Source: Streptomyces showdoensis
Lineage (GTDB): Bacteria > Actinomycetota > Actinomycetes > Streptomycetales > Streptomycetaceae
Direction of reading: 5' to 3'
Length of the DNA: 37,644 nucleotides
Assembly: GCF_039535475.1 (NCBI RefSeq)
Contig: NZ_BAAAXG010000015.1
Location: 1 to 37,644 of the forward strand
Below the pieces are notes generated by a model, which saw only the letters and a list, made by a program, of their open reading frames with translations, did no database searches and was not told the origin of the DNA. The position numbers and the translations under genes were made by a program. Every line of letters begins with the position of its first letter. Within the stretch, counting starts at the first letter, position 1. Below, in pieces: positions 34,228 to 37,644 of this stretch.

Positions 34228-36759
34228 TGGCCCTCCCTCCCCCCGAACCTGGACGACCGGACGGTGTTCAGCAGCTCGTCGACGAGGCGAAGCGGTACGG
34301 GCAGCAGCGCGGCGGAGTGGACACGACCACAACGTGTCGATCCTGGGCGTCACCCTGATCGAGACCTTCGCCTTACCTCGTGGACCAGCTGCTCTACCGG
34401 CTGAACCGGGTGCGGACAAGAACTACCTGGCGTTCCTCGACCTGTTGGGGATCCGGGCTGTTCCCTGCCCTCTGCGGTACGTGTCTCCACGTATCTCGTA
34501 CGACTGGTATAGACCTTTCCATGAGACTGAATCGGCCACCTGCCAGCCGGACGACGGTGACAAGCAATGACAGCCGAGGAGACGACCTTCCATGGTCCAT
34601 TCTCTGGTGTACGAGGCCGGCGGCCCGCGGGCCAACCGACACAAGAGCCCGGAACGACGCACGGGCGCGCGGATTCTTGCGGAACCGCACCGAACTCGGA
34701 AACGACTCCCGAGAAATCATGCGAGACTCCACGAAGCTCCAATCCGACCCTATGTATCGACAGCGGGCTGACCCGCTCGCGCGGAAGAGTGGCGGACGTT
34801 CACCGTGCTCTTATACATCGTGCACTCAATTCGGACCACTTACGACAACGGATAAGACACGGAGTCCTGTCCCACATTCACTGGCCCACCGCCCTAGCAC
34901 GCACACACTTGACTCTGGACGCTGGCTGAGTCAGCACACCTGTACGTAGCCGAACAAATAGGAATACTAAGCCGGGTGCACGCCAGGCACCAGAAGAACA
35001 TCGCCGACTGAAGCCACGCGAGCACGTGAGTAACCCACAGACGCCCTAGCAACCGCACCCCCGTCTGGCTGTCGGCGAGTGCTGGGACGCTGCCGGGCAC
35101 GCCTGGCTAGCGGGCGCTGCGAGACGGGCTCTCGACAGCACGGGCGCTCCCTACATGATACACATCGGCCGGGCGATGGATCATCGTGTTTACGTCCCGC
35201 CGGGCACACCGCTCGTGCTGCGTCGAAGGGGACGCGCGCGGTGCTTGGCTGCGTGTGCGGGGGTGACGGAGGAGAAGATCAGGCAGACCGTGTCTAATCG
35301 CGAGTCCCGACAGTGCGGGAGGCCGGAAGTGACATTCATCCGTTACCGGCCCCCCGGGCACGATCGACCGTGGAGCACGCCGAAGACGGTGACCGGACGT
35401 GCCAGCTGTCTAGGCGCTACTCTGGAGGTTAGTGTCCACCCTCAGGTGCGTCGGTTGACAGAGCTCTGGGCTCCCGGCCGACCACGCCGGTGCTCGCATA
35501 AGACCGGCCGGAGCCGCCGGTTGGTGGTATCTGGTCCCTCCCCGCCTGAGAGGGTGGCAGCGCTCGGGAGTGGATCTGGACTCTCGAAACCTCGGGCCCC
35601 ATTGTTTCGGGCCCGGAAGGTAACGCGGCAGAGTCGCGGGCGACGCACACCTCACGCACGTAGTTCCACGTTCCGCCACGGTGCTTTGCGCGAGCCCGCC
35701 ACGGCACCCTGGCTCGCGCGGTGGGGCCGTGCCGCCCCCCAACGGGGGTTCGCGCACCATCACGGGTCACTCCCGGCTTACGGAACGGCGGCGGCCCTCG
35801 CTGTCGCGGACAAACGTCGCCCGGTTGGCGCCGTTACCTCGGTGACCTGTTCCTCTCCAGCCAGTTCCCGTCCTCGTACGAACCCCGGGTCCGCCCAAAC
35901 CCAGCGGAATCCTCTGGCCCCAGCGGGGCGGGGTCGATCCGGATGGACTCGGTCTCTTTTTCCCCTCCTCAGAGACCATCGACAACGCCAGGGCGCTGGG
36001 CCCCACGAAGCGCCCCCTGCGCATGCCAGGACCGCGGCGGTGACGGCCGAGGACTACGAGTATCATCGCCCGGCAGCGCTGGAGCCTTCGTGCTCAGGGT
36101 CTCGCTGCCTTCCGGACGCCGGTGGGCTGGCCGCGCGGAGCCGTGACCGGGTCCTCCTGCGTTGAGGTCCCTGACGCCGTTGGCGGAACGAGTGGCTGAC
36201 CGTGCTCCGCTTCGAGCAGTGATCCTTCCTCGGAGGCAGGTGCCTCGGGGACGTATTCACCGGCGCGCTCGCGAACGGCGCCTGATCGGCACCCGTCTGG
36301 CGTTGTAGCCGCCGTCCTCACAATTACCAGTGGCCGTGACTTGGTGGTGGCCCGCTGTCGTGCGCCGGCCGCGGAGGCGTGAACCGGCCCTGCGCTTGCC
36401 ACGCGGTGCGGGAGGGGGGGGGGGGTGGTGGGCGCGGACCGATCGCCGCGACTGTTCCGGCCTACATCACGACCCGCCTGGCGAGGCGGCCTCACGACTG
36501 GCAACTGTTTCCGGTGGCCGTTCGGCCGGCCGGTGTCCCCCAGTAAGGGGACGGTGTTGCGTGCGTCCTGCAACGCGCCGTCGGTGGACGGTCCTCGGTT
36601 GGAGGAGATCCGGATGTTCGCGGCCGACCCGGTCACCTGGCCCAGGCGTGGGAGACCCCCGGTCGAACCGGATCGAGGTCGCCGCGGCAGCGCGCGCTGG
36701 TCTTCTCGTACCAGCACCAGGTCGTCGTAGGCGGCCCGGGCCGAGGAGGAGCGCGGTGA
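34227..36759 (+). CDS. Baseplate J protein (gp6-like), heavily frame-broken
   Basis: The N-terminus is readable across frames at 34227-34480: MALPPPxLDDR, QQLVDEAKRY, NVSxxGVTLIETFAYLVDQL and KNYLAFLDLLGIR. The middle (34500-35900) is mostly unreadable, with islands near 35240-35390. From 35900 the C-terminal half returns: an ETIDNARA stretch, VTAEDYEY near 36040, RCLPDAGG, LRFEQ near 36210, LIGTRL near 36285, then WPFGRPV, LEEIRMFAADPVT, RIEVAA and VFSYQHQVVV up to about 36730. These are hallmarks of the large CIS/phage baseplate assembly protein that forms the wedge scaffold. The stop at 36757-36759 and the true length (about 2.5 kb here) are uncertain because of base errors. Confidence 0.85.
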
Positions 36760-37400
36760 AGCCGGGCCGCCTTTTTATCCTTCGGGCCGGGCTGCCCAGC
36801 CGCGCCAACCCATCCGGCACGGGCAGCTGCCGCGCTGTACGCCGAGGACGGATTCGACCAGCGGTTTCACCGGCCCCGGCTCGACACGGTCCTTCGCGCC
36901 CGCGTGTTCGCGACCCTGGACACAACTTGCCAACGCCTACTTCGAACCGAGTTGCCCCCCGTGAACCCCGGCCGACTTCATGCTCTCTGGGCTGGCCACT
37001 CTCTGGCGTGGGGGCTGTCGGGGCCACGACACGCGCGCTCGCCGCCGCGACCAGCGGTCGCGAGGCGGTAGCCCTGCGCCGCGGAAACTGACACCACGCG
37101 GCGCCGGGCACAAACCCCCGCGCGGCGGGTCACGACGACCTGCGGATCGGTCCTGGGGCCGTGTCCCCGTCGAGGCGAGGGGGACGGTGCGGAATCTTGG
37201 TCCGGGGCACCTCCCCGGGTGCCTTCGCTGCCGCCCGCCCGCGTCCGACGAGCGTCCTCGTCGTCGGTGGGCCGCACGCGAGCCTACGTCCGACGCCGAC
37301 CGGTCCGTCTTCCCGGCTCGTCCGCGCGCTGTGGCCGGTCACACGGTCTCTGCCCCCCCCAGGTGGAGGGACTGCCCGGACCGCCTCCGGCGCGGCGAAA
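36756..37400 (+). CDS. Tail protein I-like baseplate protein (gp7-like), frame-broken, end uncertain
   Basis: GTG 36756 has GAGGAGGAG at 36743-36751 and overlaps the presumed baseplate J stop (GTGA). Read across frames, it gives AGLPSR, then a PIG-x-LPALYAEDGF stretch, QRFTxGLDTVL, APVFATLDN, AYFEPS and an ADFMLWLA-like stretch up to about 37010. This is the start of the P2 protein I / phage tail protein family found after baseplate J in CIS loci. Beyond about 37080 only hints remain, so the end is a guess. Confidence 0.65.
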
Positions 37401-37421
37401 AGGGGCGACGGCCTTGCCTGA

Positions 37422-37644
37422 ATGCCCGGAGCGCCGGGGCGTCCCAACGGTGCGACGGACGCACTTCCGGCGGCAACGCGGGACCTACCTCGGGATCTGG
37501 TTCGGACAGGCCCACGGCCCCACGGCTCCCGGCGCCGGGGACGGCCGCATACGCCCCCGCCGGGCCACGCCAGCCCGGAGACCCCAGGGAGACACCGCCG
37601 CCAGGCCAGCACAGGATCCGAGCCCCAGCGGCCGGCGCCACCCA
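37422..37644 (+). CDS. Possible start of a zinc-ribbon, Pro-rich protein (partial)
   Basis: ATG 37422 follows a TGA and an AAAAGGGG stretch. Read loosely, the frame gives a pattern like CPxC..PNGA..RTHCRRCGTYLGIW followed by Pro/Ala-rich sequence to the window end. Two of the four expected cysteines depend on assuming base errors. Zinc-ribbon proteins are, to my knowledge, common after tail protein I in actinobacterial CIS loci, which is why I mention it. It could equally be noise. Confidence 0.3.
   Translation, partial: MPGAPGRPNGATDALPAATRDLPRDLVRTGPRPHGSRRRGRPHTPPPGHASPETPGRHRRQASTGSEPQRPAPP

Noticed and set aside
34490..35900. Independent small genes in the right-hand noisy region
   Set aside because: Short frames there have no family pattern and fall inside the span of the baseplate J gene, whose ends are recognised on both sides.

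Overview
The window looks like a Streptomyces or close relative. The well-read part (about 5.8-32 kb) is very GC-rich, uses G/C third positions almost throughout, has GTG/ATG starts with AGGAGG-like ribosome binding sites, and I saw only one in-frame TTA codon. It is probably a whole contig with poorly read ends. Positions 1 to about 4079 are an error-rich inverted copy of about 4973-8849, with a low-quality 4080-4840 at the turn: a fold-back end. From about 32.2 kb to the right end the gene order is sensible but frames break every few hundred bases, as in an unpolished read.

Left third, mostly housekeeping or accessory genes: a broken CoA-transferase family III gene; a GntR/FCD regulator; a class A FAD monooxygenase; an exported SxxK serine hydrolase; a CBS-BON protein; a DUF1876 protein (minus strand); and an amino-acid permease coupled to a one-helix membrane protein.

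From about 13.3 kb to the end lies a contractile injection system (CIS) locus of the phage-tail-like type known in Streptomyces. It opens with a probable DUF4157 cargo/toxin protein and a minus-strand Ig-like membrane protein. Then follow a LuxR-type regulator with a TTA codon, a large exported beta-propeller protein, the DUF4255 tail terminator, the AAA+ ATPase, the sheath, tube 1, a small conserved protein, a 52-residue DUF6760-like protein, a very long Pro-rich repeat protein, tube 2, a LysM baseplate protein, the gp5/VgrG-like spike, a PAAR tip, gp25, baseplate J (gp6-like), tail protein I (gp7-like) and perhaps a zinc-ribbon protein at the edge. Start and stop codons overlap at most junctions, so these genes are probably translated as coupled blocks.

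Points worth following: the DUF4157 protein carries a C-terminal domain with amidoligase-like landmarks; VQR motifs recur in both this cargo and the Pro-rich protein, which sits where phages keep the tape measure; the regulator's single TTA codon suggests bldA (developmental) control; and an exported propeller protein is translationally coupled to the tail terminator of an apparatus that is cytoplasmic in studied Streptomyces.
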